64,000 nt of DNA, taken from the NCBI GenBank assembly GCA_021801265.1, contig JAJYYE010000008.1, positions 1-64,000 of the forward strand, written 5' to 3'. The translations under genes and the position numbers were made by a program. This document shows positions 17,322-27,579 of the stretch, in pieces. This DNA comes from Pseudomonadota bacterium (GTDB taxonomy: Bacteria; Pseudomonadota; Gammaproteobacteria; Halothiobacillales; Halothiobacillaceae). The notes beneath the pieces are model-generated. The model saw nothing but the letters and a program-made list of their open reading frames with translations, was not told where the DNA came from and searched no databases. Positions within the stretch are counted from its first letter, which is position 1; every line of letters starts with the position of its first letter.

Positions 17322-20300
17322 CTATTGGCTGGTCTTCTCAGCCAGTTGGCTGCGCTTTTCAGTAAGAAATTGTTCAATTCGCCCAATCAAATCAGCTTCG
17401 GCGTAGGGTTTGCCGAGATAGGCGCTCACCCCCAAGGCCTCAGCTCGATTCCGATGTTTTTGCCCCGTACGGGAAGAAATCATGATGACGGGTACCGTGC
17501 GGGTTTGTGGATCATTGCGAATCGCCCCCAACAACTCAAAACCATCCATGCGGGGCATTTCAATATCGGTTAAAACCACATCCGGCTGCTGTTCGTGCAG
17601 GATACCGAGGGCCTCAACGCCATCACGTGCCAAAATAACGTCGAGATTATTACGCTCTAGGGTACGAGCAGTCACTTTGCGCACGGTCAGCGAATCGTCA
17701 ACGACCAACACGACCGGACGACGACGCGTGCCCAAATTCTGTGTCAAATCAACCGACCGATCATCGCGGCGCTGGAATTGCCTCACGAGCTCGAAGAGCT
17801 CCATCACCAGAATCACATTGCCATCATCGGCAATGGTTGCCCCCGAAAGCCCCGGGATTCGGCCCAACTGTGGCCCCAGCGATTTAACAAAGAGCTGAAT
17901 ACCCCCCAATTGGTAATCCACCTGGATAGCGAAGCGCCGCTCACCCAACTTGAACAGGAATACTGGTCGAATGCCCGCTTCTTGCGACTCTACGTTAAAC
18001 GGCTCATGACTAAGCAGCTCGCCCAAATAAAACAAGGGATAACGCTCACCATTTAAGAGAACCGCAGGCTTGGCACTCGCATATTGCTCAGCCAATTGAA
18101 TCGCAGTCATGCGAGTGACGGATACCACGCCCTTATAGGGAATAGCGTACCGATCCTCGCCCACCGAAACCAAAATGCCGCGTGTCATGGCCTGAGTCAG
18201 CGGCAAATTCAATTGAATACGGGTAAAACACCCCAGCTCAGAGTGCAGATCCACAAATCCGCCCATTTCCCGCACGGCACTTGCGACGACATCCATCCCG
18301 ACACCGCGACCGGCCACTTGCGAGACATTGCCCGCTGTCGAGAAACCGGGCAAGAAGATCAAAGCGCGGGCTTCATCATCAGTTAACTCAATATCTGCGG
18401 GTACCAATTTACGTTCAATCGCTTTACGGCGAATGGTATCGATATCTAAACCACGGCCATCATCTTTGAGTTCGAGTGTCACGTTGCCGCCCGCGCTCTC
18501 AATCGTGATTTCGATTTGCCCCATCTCGGGCTTGCCTTTGGCGTGCCGTTCGGCGGGTGATTCAATTCCATGCGCCAGGCTATTGCGGATCATGTGTTCA
18601 AGCGATGGCATCAGCCCAACCAACGTCACACGGTCAAGCTCCGTCTCGCCATTGTGGACAATCAGCTCGGCATTGCGGCCCATTTCGTCACCCACTTGCC
18701 GGACTACGCGTCTCAGTCGGCCAACGACATCATTAAACCGCACCATCCGCAGCGCTAACATGCCATCCTGCAATTTACGGCCCAAACGCGATTGTTGCAG
18801 AAGCAATAATTGTGATTGTTCGGTGAGGTCGCTCATGGCCTCTTCGATACTGGATATATCGCCCAAGCTTTCCATGATGCCGCGGCTTAGCTCTTGCACC
18901 TGCGTGAAGCGGTCAAATTCCAACGGATCAAATTCTTCGGCAGCCAACCCGGATTCAGCCAAAAGCTCCGCCTTCATTTGCGACTCGGTTTCAATCTCCA
19001 ACCGCCGCAACTGGCCACGCAGCCGCGATAAGGTTTGCTGCAGTTCAAACAAATGCCGCTCAAACCCATTCACTTGACGATCGACGCGCGCCTGCAACAA
19101 CACGCTTTCACCCACTTGGTTAACCATGGCATCAATGCGATCGGCATCAACCCGAATTTGTTCTCGCCGAACTTCATTCGCCGATCCACTCATTTGAGTC
19201 GATACGATGTTCGCCGTCATTTCTTCCGGTTCAAGTCCATGCTCAAGCTCAGGCGCCAAGACATCCGATGCCAGTAAGGGCTCAAAGCCTGTGTTATTGG
19301 ATTGCCATGCTTCTTCAGGTTGGCCAGCAATCGTGTTGGCCGCCACAGTCGTCTCCCGCACGACGACATCTTCACTAACGATTTGCGCCAGCAAGGCCAC
19401 CTGAGCGGGAATGGGTTCTTGCTGCCGAACCAGGTCCAGCATTTTGCCCAACGCATCGTAGGTATGCTGAACCAAAATAATCAAGTGATCGACCCGCTCA
19501 ACGCCCCGGTCTCGAGCCCGATCTAACCGATCTTCCAGCAAATGGGTGACATCAGCGAGATTCAGCAGCCCTGCCATCCGTGCCCCACCCTTTAGGGTAT
19601 GCAGATTGCGATGCAGTAGCCGAATCGAATCCAGATCGTGGGGATGTGAACGCCAATGCGCAATATAACCATCAGCTTTTTCCAGCAACTCTTCAGCTTC
19701 TTCCAGAAAAATTTGCAGGATATCCGGATCCTGCTCGGATGGCTGATCGTCGGGGCGAATAGAAAGGCCGAAATCGACCGCTTGCGGGTGCGCAAATAAC
19801 GACTCAGCGGCTGTCGCAATGACTGATTTCTCAGCACCGAAGCCGACAACCTCCGACTCATCTCGATCTAAATACGCACCATGGGCACGATTGCCCAACG
19901 TAAAATCTGTCGCTGCAATCAAATGGTCGTTCGCGTCAAGAACAGACTCTGTGCCCAGCATCTGTTCTTGCGCCAGAATCTGATCAATATGTGCGACAAG
20001 TTCCAGCTCAATCGGCTGTTCATCCGGTTGGGCAAAACTGGGGTCAATCGCCCACTGCCGCAAACGATCCATCATGAGTAGCGCACGCTGGAATGTCGCT
20101 AAATCGGCATACTCAAGCACCTTGCTCTGATCTTCGAGCAGTCGCACCCATTCCTCCAACCGATGGGCAATGGTTGCAATGGGTTTCACGCCTGCAGTGC
20201 GCGCCGACCCGAGCAAGGTGTGTACCAATCGAGCCAGTTCTTTATCGCAGGTCATTGAAACCTGGTTCATCAGCGCATGGTCAACTTGATGGCGTAAGGC

Positions 20301-23300
20301 CTGGATATAACCTGACGATTCCGCATCAAATATCTCACGCAATACCGGATCGTGGATGACAGGCTGATTATCCTGGGGCGTTAACCCACCATGCGCCAAT
20401 GGCTCTGGGTGTCGAGATTCCGTGACCGTCTTCCCTGCCGAGAACAGCGCGTCTAATTCAATAGCTCTGGATGGGAAAGCGGCCTCTGCAGGTAGCGGAC
20501 CATTTGATTCCAGTGCAGGGGAAAGCCCGGAATCGGCCGGCATAAGCCCATCGAACAGTTCAGCCGCTTCAATCTGTTCTGAACTGTGACGATCTGAAGT
20601 GTCATAAGCGGGCCGTTCGAACGCGAGCACCTCCTCCAATCCCGGGCCGTCTGATTCAGCGAATAATTCTTCTTGCGCTTCAGCATCTTGCGACATCGTC
20701 GCAGCGGTGCCTACTTCCAACAAGTTGCTCCACGCCTCAGCCTGGCGCAATGAGTCTTGCCAATACGCGGCAGGCGGCTGGTCTCCAGCGGCCAAGAGCG
20801 GTAATGCCTGAACCATCAAGTCGACCGCCGCCAGCACATCGGCACGTATCGCTTGAGAACCCGCAATCCGATCATCCAGAACATGATTCAAGAGATGCTC
20901 AAACGCCCAACCCCAGGCGCCAATTCCAGTTAAGCCCACCATTCGGCTACTGCCTTTAATGGTATGGAAACCCCGGCGAACAATCATCAGAGAATCCCGT
21001 TCACCAATATCAAGCCAGCGCTGTGCTGCGGCATAAATAGCGGGAACCTCCTCCGCCATTTCTTCCGCGAATACGCCCCGCATTTCGAGCACCATGGAAT
21101 CGCGTGTTTCAGATCCTGACGACATCGCATCGAATGACGGAACAGCCAGCTCAACTGAGGTTTTATCCTCATCAATCGCGGTAACAGCCACTTGATCGGC
21201 AGTACGCGCCATCACTGAATCCAGTGCGGGCAAGACCTCTGTGGCCTCCTGGGCCACATCGGCCAGGAAGATATCGCCCGACGGCTCAAACAAGCCGGGT
21301 AATGCGGTTTCAAAAGCTTGGGCGATCAATAAGGGGGGTTCTAAGGCGTTCGGCGCCCCTGTCTCACCGGATAGTTCAGGCCATGCTTCAACAGACTCAG
21401 CGTCAGGTGCGGTGCTGGCTAGCTCTAAGGATAAAGATGCTTCGGGCAATAGCCAATCCTCAGATTGAACTGGGGGCGGAGTATGATCGGGCAGTGCATC
21501 TGACGTCAGTTCAATCGGCTCTGTGCCGACACGTGCAACGTCAGGTGCGAACGCTTCTGCCGCATCAAGGGGAAGCTCAATCCACTCGGGCACCGTGCCT
21601 TTTGGCGACTCCATGGTCTCTACAACGGATGATTCTGGCGCCGTCGCAAAACCAATATCCGTTTGTACAGATTCGGCTTGAGCATCAATGGCCGGGATAA
21701 CAGACTGAATCTGTTCATCCTCAAAACTTGGTAGCGATAACTGGGCAATTAAGTCATCTATGCTGGCGAGCGATTCATCAATCACGCCACCTGAAATGGG
21801 CTCAGAAACTGATTCCGGGGCAAGTTCAACCACCTGCGTTATTGCCGACGCTACCCCGTCATCGCGCTGCAATACGGGCAACGTCAAAAGCGCACCACTC
21901 AGGAACTGCAGCATTTCTTTTTGATGATCGCGTAGATTTTCCAGATAAAACTCAATCGCAGCCGACACCTCCGCTAGCGCGGAAAGCCCCTTGGGGGTGA
22001 CATGGGTGAGATCTGACGCATGGCCAGATAGCCAAACACGCATGCCTTCAATTAACGGCATTGCTGCGTGCAATTGGGCAATGGAAAGTGCATTACGGAC
22101 ACCCGCCACCAAATCAGCCGCATGACTTAACGCATCGGCAGAAACAAGCTGGCCACTCGGGCGTAAAGCGGTGTTAACGATTTCTTTGGCCGCAATGACA
22201 TCCTCATAACAGGCAGTCGCCAACGGCAGCAGTGCTTGCTTGGCGATGCGATCAATCGTCGTAAAGGATTGATCGGTATCCACAATATGCTGCCCAATTT
22301 GTGAAACCACTTGCTCGGTCGTCATGACCGCGATCGCCAACCTCATCAAGAAAGCGTCACTCAAAAGCACGGAACCCCGAATCACCAAAATAAGCTCATC
22401 CAAGGCTTGGTGAATCAGCGCTGACTCGTGGTCGTAATTGAGTGCGCCCAAAACGCCAACGATCTGTTCCAGGCGGGGTTGAATACGCGACAGTGGCTCC
22501 AAATCGGACTTGGCGCTACGCACAAATAAATCCAATACATCTTGTGCCGCATTCAGTTCTTCCGCCAAAACCTCGGCGACCTGTTTCAGCGCAGCGGTTT
22601 CCAGACCTAAAAAATGAAGACGTTCTTGATCCGTTGACAGGCTCGAACGCCAGACATGAACCGGCTCGCCATACAGCAGCTGATCATCAGGGAGCGATGC
22701 CACCAGTTCAAGCAGCAAATCAGTCGCGAATTCAATCGCTTCAAACCGGATCAGTAACTGATCGCGCCCCTGCATTTCCATGCGAAATAGACGCAGAACC
22801 CGACCAATCATCCGTTTCGCGACGGGCAAATATCGCTCTTGATCACGATAAACAGCATTTAAAAGCTCTTCAAATGCCTGGGTTGCAACGACAACTGCGC
22901 GGTTAATTTCGCGATCAATAATGGAATCAAACGTACGCAATAGATCAGGGATGGCTTCAATATCCCCCCGCATCAAAAGCAGAATTTGTTGCTCCATTTG
23001 CTGCAACGTCCGTTGAGATGCGGAGTGGTTATCCTGAGCGCCCGGCTGAAGGCCGAGATACGGACGGACAAAAACACGACTTTCCGACCAAAGAATGCTG
23101 GATCGTGCCAATACGTTTTCCGTATCCAAAACGGATAAGCCTTGAGCAAGACGTAACCGATTGATTATCGGCAATAAGCTCATGGCATTGACTGCCGCGC
23201 CGATACTGAGTCGATCCAAAACGGCACGCAGTAACCAAGCGGCTTCCGTTACCGCTGTGAGTAAAGCGATGGTTTGCTCCGGTTTGATTTCAAGCAGAAC

Positions 23301-23534
23301 AAGCGCCGCCATTTGCTCTTTAAGCAAAACGCGCAACACATGGAAATCCGAGATTGCCAAAACGGCATCAATGGTTTTAACCGCCTGCAATGACTCAAAT
23401 ACATGCTCATTACCACCAATACCGCTGCTTAAATCATCCAGCGCACGAAGTAATTGATCGAGTTTCTCGGTCAGCCCTTCCCTGAGCCAATCAAGAACAA
23501 TTGAGTCCACCTTTGATTCTGTGCGCATGGTCAC
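17322..23534 (-). CDS. chpA: Hybrid chemosensory histidine kinase ChpA (PilL type)
   Basis: A 2070-residue CheA-like kinase controlling type IV pilus motility. From N to C: a long helical region; an Hpt domain with FHTIKGSSRMVG (about residue 858); an Hpt-like domain with VHTLLGSARTAG (about 1106), where the usual lysine after the histidine is leucine; a third Hpt with LHTLKGGARMAG (about 1312); the dimerisation helices from about 1448; the kinase core with HMIRNSLAHGIE (about 1648), DDGRGLD and GRGVGMDVV (about 1744); a CheW domain; and a receiver domain with VVDDS and the phospho-acceptor in LTDIEMPRMDG (about 1991). P. aeruginosa ChpA is larger, with more Hpt-type domains. Confidence 0.93.
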   Translation of the reverse strand: MTMRTESKVDSIVLDWLREGLTEKLDQLLRALDDLSSGIGGNEHVFESLQAVKTIDAVLAISDFHVLRVLLKEQMAALVLLEIKPEQTIALLTAVTEAAWLLRAVLDRLSIGAAVNAMSLLPIINRLRLAQGLSVLDTENVLARSSILWSESRVFVRPYLGLQPGAQDNHSASQRTLQQMEQQILLLMRGDIEAIPDLLRTFDSIIDREINRAVVVATQAFEELLNAVYRDQERYLPVAKRMIGRVLRLFRMEMQGRDQLLIRFEAIEFATDLLLELVASLPDDQLLYGEPVHVWRSSLSTDQERLHFLGLETAALKQVAEVLAEELNAAQDVLDLFVRSAKSDLEPLSRIQPRLEQIVGVLGALNYDHESALIHQALDELILVIRGSVLLSDAFLMRLAIAVMTTEQVVSQIGQHIVDTDQSFTTIDRIAKQALLPLATACYEDVIAAKEIVNTALRPSGQLVSADALSHAADLVAGVRNALSIAQLHAAMPLIEGMRVWLSGHASDLTHVTPKGLSALAEVSAAIEFYLENLRDHQKEMLQFLSGALLTLPVLQRDDGVASAITQVVELAPESVSEPISGGVIDESLASIDDLIAQLSLPSFEDEQIQSVIPAIDAQAESVQTDIGFATAPESSVVETMESPKGTVPEWIELPLDAAEAFAPDVARVGTEPIELTSDALPDHTPPPVQSEDWLLPEASLSLELASTAPDAESVEAWPELSGETGAPNALEPPLLIAQAFETALPGLFEPSGDIFLADVAQEATEVLPALDSVMARTADQVAVTAIDEDKTSVELAVPSFDAMSSGSETRDSMVLEMRGVFAEEMAEEVPAIYAAAQRWLDIGERDSLMIVRRGFHTIKGSSRMVGLTGIGAWGWAFEHLLNHVLDDRIAGSQAIRADVLAAVDLMVQALPLLAAGDQPPAAYWQDSLRQAEAWSNLLEVGTAATMSQDAEAQEELFAESDGPGLEEVLAFERPAYDTSDRHSSEQIEAAELFDGLMPADSGLSPALESNGPLPAEAAFPSRAIELDALFSAGKTVTESRHPEPLAHGGLTPQDNQPVIHDPVLREIFDAESSGYIQALRHQVDHALMNQVSMTCDKELARLVHTLLGSARTAGVKPIATIAHRLEEWVRLLEDQSKVLEYADLATFQRALLMMDRLRQWAIDPSFAQPDEQPIELELVAHIDQILAQEQMLGTESVLDANDHLIAATDFTLGNRAHGAYLDRDESEVVGFGAEKSVIATAAESLFAHPQAVDFGLSIRPDDQPSEQDPDILQIFLEEAEELLEKADGYIAHWRSHPHDLDSIRLLHRNLHTLKGGARMAGLLNLADVTHLLEDRLDRARDRGVERVDHLIILVQHTYDALGKMLDLVRQQEPIPAQVALLAQIVSEDVVVRETTVAANTIAGQPEEAWQSNNTGFEPLLASDVLAPELEHGLEPEEMTANIVSTQMSGSANEVRREQIRVDADRIDAMVNQVGESVLLQARVDRQVNGFERHLFELQQTLSRLRGQLRRLEIETESQMKAELLAESGLAAEEFDPLEFDRFTQVQELSRGIMESLGDISSIEEAMSDLTEQSQLLLLQQSRLGRKLQDGMLALRMVRFNDVVGRLRRVVRQVGDEMGRNAELIVHNGETELDRVTLVGLMPSLEHMIRNSLAHGIESPAERHAKGKPEMGQIEITIESAGGNVTLELKDDGRGLDIDTIRRKAIERKLVPADIELTDDEARALIFLPGFSTAGNVSQVAGRGVGMDVVASAVREMGGFVDLHSELGCFTRIQLNLPLTQAMTRGILVSVGEDRYAIPYKGVVSVTRMTAIQLAEQYASAKPAVLLNGERYPLFYLGELLSHEPFNVESQEAGIRPVFLFKLGERRFAIQVDYQLGGIQLFVKSLGPQLGRIPGLSGATIADDGNVILVMELFELVRQFQRRDDRSVDLTQNLGTRRRPVVLVVDDSLTVRKVTARTLERNNLDVILARDGVEALGILHEQQPDVVLTDIEMPRMDGFELLGAIRNDPQTRTVPVIMISSRTGQKHRNRAEALGVSAYLGKPYAEADLIGRIEQFLTEKRSQLAEKTSQ

Positions 23535-23731
23535 AAACCGCTCCTAGGATTTAATCGACAGCCTTACGCCGCCGCCGATTCGCCGTTCCACCAGCCAAGC
23601 TATGCGCTGAGAAAACGATCATTCTGTATGAATCACCATCGAACAGCGGCATCACCAAGGGGAAAACCACCCCAAGCCCATGTGCTGATCGAATCCGTTA
23701 CCTCAAAACCATTAACATTCGAAACGAAATG

Positions 23732-25747
23732 TTATCGATCAGGCATTTTGAAGCCGGCTACCGAGTTATTGAGCTCTTGGGACAATGAACCCAACGCCCC
23801 AATTTCATCCGCCGCACGAATCACTTTATCGGTTGTATCTTGAGTTTCGGCACGAATATCGTTCACCGTTTCACGCAGGCTGGTGGCCACCGAGGCCTCC
23901 TGCTCCGTCACCTTGGCAATCTCACTGATCTGCTCGGATAAGTTGAGTGATACCGTTTCAATTTCACGCAGTGCCTTACCCGCGTTTTCCGCAAGGGTTG
24001 CACCACTCACCACGTTTGTCGTGGTTTGCTCCATCGCCAACATCGCCTCAGAGGTATCCGTTTGAATCGTATTGACCAGCAATTCAATCTGACGGGTTGC
24101 CTTACCGACCCGCTCCGCAAGGCGCTGAACTTCGTCCGCGACCACCGCGAAACCGCGGCCCGCCTCACCCGCCATGGCTGCTTGAATCGCTGCGTTGAGC
24201 GCCAAAATGTTGGTTTGATCAGCAATGTCGGTGATCAAACCCACGATGTCGCCAATCTCTTGGGAAGATTCACCCAGCCGTTTGATCCGTTTTGCGGTTT
24301 CCTGAATCTGCTCGCGAATGTTCGCCATCCCCGTGATCGTTTCCCGCACCGCATTACCGCCACGATGCGCCACATCAACGGAAGACTGCGCCATCGTTGC
24401 TGATTGCTGTGCGTTAAAGGACACCGCTTCAATCTGGTCGGCCATCTGAGCGATCGCATCCGACACGGTGCTAATTTGTTGCGCTTGTGTCCGGGAAATA
24501 TCGGCCAAGGCGCGAGAATCAGATTGTGAGCGCAGAACGGCACCCGATACGCGAACCGAGGTGTCATTGATCGTGCCGACCAAATCGCGCAAGGCATCAA
24601 TGGAGTAATTAACGGAGTCGGCGATCGCCCCCGTGATCTCTTCCGTTACGGTGGTATGGGAAGATAAATCACCGTCAGCCAGCGTCATCATCTCATCGAG
24701 CAAACGCAGAATAGCCTGTTGATTTCGTTGATTCTGCGCCTCAGTAGAGCGCAGCGCGCGCCGTGAATCCTGAACCAGAACCACACCCAGCCACAGTAAA
24801 ATGAGCAGCGCTACCGCACCAGTCAGGTAGCCGATGTAGGCCAACTGCCCCGCATGAACCTGATCATCCGTCAGTGCCGATGAGAGTTTCGAAACATCGG
24901 ACGTAAATACACCGGCCGTCTTATCAATCGTACTTGCCGCCTGGTTAGCCGCCAGCAAAGCGGGCGCTTGCGCCAACACATCAGAACCACCTTGGTTGAT
25001 GGTTGCAAATAGCACCGCGACATCCCGCAATTTAGCGCGAACCGCCGCATCGGTGACCTGAGGAGCCATCCGATTGCCATTCAAAAACCCGTTCAACACG
25101 CCCCCGAACAAGGCCACATCCCGACCAAAACGGTCAGAGGCATTCGCGGCGTCCTGATCCCCGCCAGTGATTTCACCCATGGTAAGACCAATGCGTTCGA
25201 CCAACATCAATTGGCGCGTTGCCAAGTAAACCACCTGAGGTGTCGCTTGTCCGGCGATCAAGGATTGCACCGCATCATCGGAGCTGGACAATAAATCGGG
25301 CAGCAATTGATTGATTTGCCCCGCCAAACTCGCCACACCCAAAATGGCTTTCTGACCTTCCAGTACCTTGGCCAGCGCGAGGTTATACTGCACCCAGCTT
25401 TTCTGTACCGCAGCCAACTCGGCCGCACGATTTGCAGGCACTTTCGCATCAAGACGTTTGCCATCTTTGCCGCTCAACGCCTCTAAATCTGCAACAAATT
25501 TTGCACGTAATGACAGCACGGTATCAAATGAGGCCTTATTCCCTCGAACTGCCCGCAGGGTCTCAATGGTCATTTCCTGAGATGACCGTTCGAGCTGCGA
25601 TGCAATCAAGCGCCGATCCAACAACGATTGATCGTTCTGTGCAGAGATAATGAACATGACAACTGTGGCCAGTAATGCAATCGCCGCGACAGCGATTAGC
25701 ACGATAACTTGGCGACTGAGACCGCCTAACCTAACTCCAAGACTCAT
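23732..25747 (-). CDS. pilJ: Type IV pilus methyl-accepting chemotaxis protein PilJ
   Basis: The 671-residue receptor of the Pil-Chp array. It has membrane helices near 13-33 and around 305-325, a periplasmic all-helical PilJ-type sensor region between them, and a cytoplasmic signalling domain with the MCP hairpin tip in [29 protein letters not shown] written across residues about 510-540. The upstream gene is pilI. pilK (CheR-like methyltransferase), which follows pilJ in Pseudomonas, is missing here. Confidence 0.93.
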   Translation of the reverse strand: MSLGVRLGGLSRQVIVLIAVAAIALLATVVMFIISAQNDQSLLDRRLIASQLERSSQEMTIETLRAVRGNKASFDTVLSLRAKFVADLEALSGKDGKRLDAKVPANRAAELAAVQKSWVQYNLALAKVLEGQKAILGVASLAGQINQLLPDLLSSSDDAVQSLIAGQATPQVVYLATRQLMLVERIGLTMGEITGGDQDAANASDRFGRDVALFGGVLNGFLNGNRMAPQVTDAAVRAKLRDVAVLFATINQGGSDVLAQAPALLAANQAASTIDKTAGVFTSDVSKLSSALTDDQVHAGQLAYIGYLTGAVALLILLWLGVVLVQDSRRALRSTEAQNQRNQQAILRLLDEMMTLADGDLSSHTTVTEEITGAIADSVNYSIDALRDLVGTINDTSVRVSGAVLRSQSDSRALADISRTQAQQISTVSDAIAQMADQIEAVSFNAQQSATMAQSSVDVAHRGGNAVRETITGMANIREQIQETAKRIKRLGESSQEIGDIVGLITDIADQTNILALNAAIQAAMAGEAGRGFAVVADEVQRLAERVGKATRQIELLVNTIQTDTSEAMLAMEQTTTNVVSGATLAENAGKALREIETVSLNLSEQISEIAKVTEQEASVATSLRETVNDIRAETQDTTDKVIRAADEIGALGSLSQELNNSVAGFKMPDR

Positions 25748-25850
25748 AGCAACTGCCCACTCCTAGCTGAAAAACAGGCGAATATCCTGTTGTGAAATCA
25801 TTTGACACCCTATCACTACTTCAAAGCACGCCGGCCAATCACTATGGCGC

Positions 25851-26372
25851 TCACGCCACTGCGTTCATAAATTGATCGCTTTCTGTTAACGCATCCAAAT
25901 TCAAAATTGGCAGCCATTCATTGTCGATCCGTGCTTCTCTCAGCACACCAACCCACCGAGACGGAGACGCACCAACCGGTCGCTCGGCACTAAACGGAAT
26001 CTGACGGATACCGTAAGATCGATCCACAATAAATGCCGCGCTAAACCGCGGGGTTTTGGCCAGAAAAACGACGGAATGACGATTGTGTTCTGCGGGCTGA
26101 TCAAAAAATAATCGAGATAAATCGTAGATACCGGTCAAATCGCCCCGCATGTTCGCCAAACCGGTCACCCAGGACTTGGCACCGGGGATACGAACTTGGC
26201 GGGGCGGGGGCAAAATGGCCCGCACTTGAATCAAGGGCACCAGCATCCGCTGCCCGCCCGTCCGAAAGAGAACAGCCTGCCAAGTCGCTTCGACTTTATC
26301 TGTTTTAGGCATTCCGACCGCATGAGATACCGCTTCCGCTTCAATCCAGCGAATGTATTCAAACAAATCCAT
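25851..26372 (-). CDS. pilI: Pil-Chp CheW-like adaptor PilI
   Basis: A 173-residue CheW-domain protein (QAVLFRTGGQRMLVPLIQVRAILPPPRQVRIPGAKSWVTGLANMRG is spread over residues about 32-77). It connects PilJ to the ChpA kinase. It lies 20 bp after pilH and about 100 bp before pilJ, in the standard pilG-H-I-J order. Confidence 0.9.
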   Translation of the reverse strand: MDLFEYIRWIEAEAVSHAVGMPKTDKVEATWQAVLFRTGGQRMLVPLIQVRAILPPPRQVRIPGAKSWVTGLANMRGDLTGIYDLSRLFFDQPAEHNRHSVVFLAKTPRFSAAFIVDRSYGIRQIPFSAERPVGASPSRWVGVLREARIDNEWLPILNLDALTESDQFMNAVA

Positions 26373-26392
26373 TCAAAACACCCCGCGCTGAA

Positions 26393-26755
26393 TTAACGCA
26401 AAACGGTACTCAAAATACCCATGAGATCCGATTCTCTAACCGGTTTCACCAGATAATCCTTGGCACCTTGGCGCATACCCCAGATTTTGTCGGTTTGCTG
26501 ATCTTTCGTCGTCACGATAATCACGGGGATGTGCAACGTATCAGAACCTTTGTTAAGTTCCCGCGTTGCCTGGAAGCCATTCATGCCGGGCATAACAACA
26601 TCCATCAGTACCGCATCAGGTTGAACCCGCTTGACCAAGGCAATGCCGTCTTCAGCATTTTTGGCGACAGAAACCTGATGACCGTTCCGTTCCAGCATTG
26701 TTTGTAAAACGTAAACCTCGGTCGGCGAATCATCTACTACCACAATATGTGCCAC
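26393..26755 (-). CDS. pilH: Type IV pilus response regulator PilH
   Basis: A stand-alone receiver domain of 120 residues: acidic pair in VVDDSPTE, phospho-acceptor aspartate in VLMDVVMPGMNGF, threonine in IVTTKDQ and lysine in YLVKPV. The sequence MAHIVVVDDSPTEVYVLQ is typical of PilH. It works with PilG to set the direction of pilus motor regulation by the Pil-Chp kinase. Confidence 0.92.
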   Translation of the reverse strand: MAHIVVVDDSPTEVYVLQTMLERNGHQVSVAKNAEDGIALVKRVQPDAVLMDVVMPGMNGFQATRELNKGSDTLHIPVIIVTTKDQQTDKIWGMRQGAKDYLVKPVRESDLMGILSTVLR

Positions 26756-26832
26756 AGCATCTTTCCTTAATAAATTTTATTTGCCCTAATCAACAACCCT
26801 GAATCAATTCAGAAAAAGCAACTTTCCCGCTA

Positions 26833-27276
26833 TCAAGCGGCGTGACTCGGTGCCCCTGCGCCCGCATCACCTGTGGCAAACCGACCAATAGCACCGAAAA
26901 GCTCTTCGCTGGTAAACGGCTTAGTGAGGTAATCCGAGGCGCCAACGATATTACCGCGTGCTTTATCGAAAATACTGTCCTTACTGGAGAGCATGATGAC
27001 GGGCGTATGAGAGAACCGCGCATTGTGCTTGATGATTGCGGTCGTTTGATACCCATCAAGGCGCGGCATGAGAATATCGATAATGACGATATCCGGTGAG
27101 AAGTCACCAATTTTAGCTAACGCGTCAAAGCCATCGACGGCGCTTTCAATCACGCATCCCGCTTTGGAGAGCAAGCTATCAGCCGTACGACGGATGGTTT
27201 TACTGTCATCGACAATGAGGACTTTAAGCCCAGGGAAAGCAAGAGTACCTGCAGACGATTCCATCGAATGTTCCAT
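26833..27276 (-). CDS. pilG: Type IV pilus response regulator PilG
   Basis: A stand-alone receiver domain: LIVDDSKTIRRTADSLL, phospho-acceptor in IVIIDILMPRLDGYQT, MLSSKDSIFDKARG and YLTKPF. It closely fits PilG, including the SKTIRRTA segment. I start it at ATG 27276 (147 aa); an ATG at 27264 with GGAA 7 bp upstream is equally possible, and longer in-frame starts up to 27393 add unconserved sequence. It is first of the pil-chp operon and divergent from gshA. Confidence 0.9.
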   Translation of the reverse strand: MEHSMESSAGTLAFPGLKVLIVDDSKTIRRTADSLLSKAGCVIESAVDGFDALAKIGDFSPDIVIIDILMPRLDGYQTTAIIKHNARFSHTPVIMLSSKDSIFDKARGNIVGASDYLTKPFTSEELFGAIGRFATGDAGAGAPSHAA

Positions 27277-27579
27277 GGTGATATACCCAGTAGTAATGAG
27301 CTGTCTATTGAACAGACAATTCGTAAAATATCCAATGTGGGGAATGTACCCAACGTGACAGGCTTTGGCAACGACTTCGGCATTTAACCCCAATGACAGT
27401 GAGATTACCGAGTTGCATCGCGGGCACGTTATAGCCAGTTAAGCTAGACTACCCCGTGAATTTGGACGCCGATTCCAATGGCGCCGCCCTATACTCAACC
27501 GATCAGGTGTGCCTTTCCGACGCATTCAGCGCGGCGCACCACGTTCAATAACCCAATGTATTGACAAGAGATTACTTTC

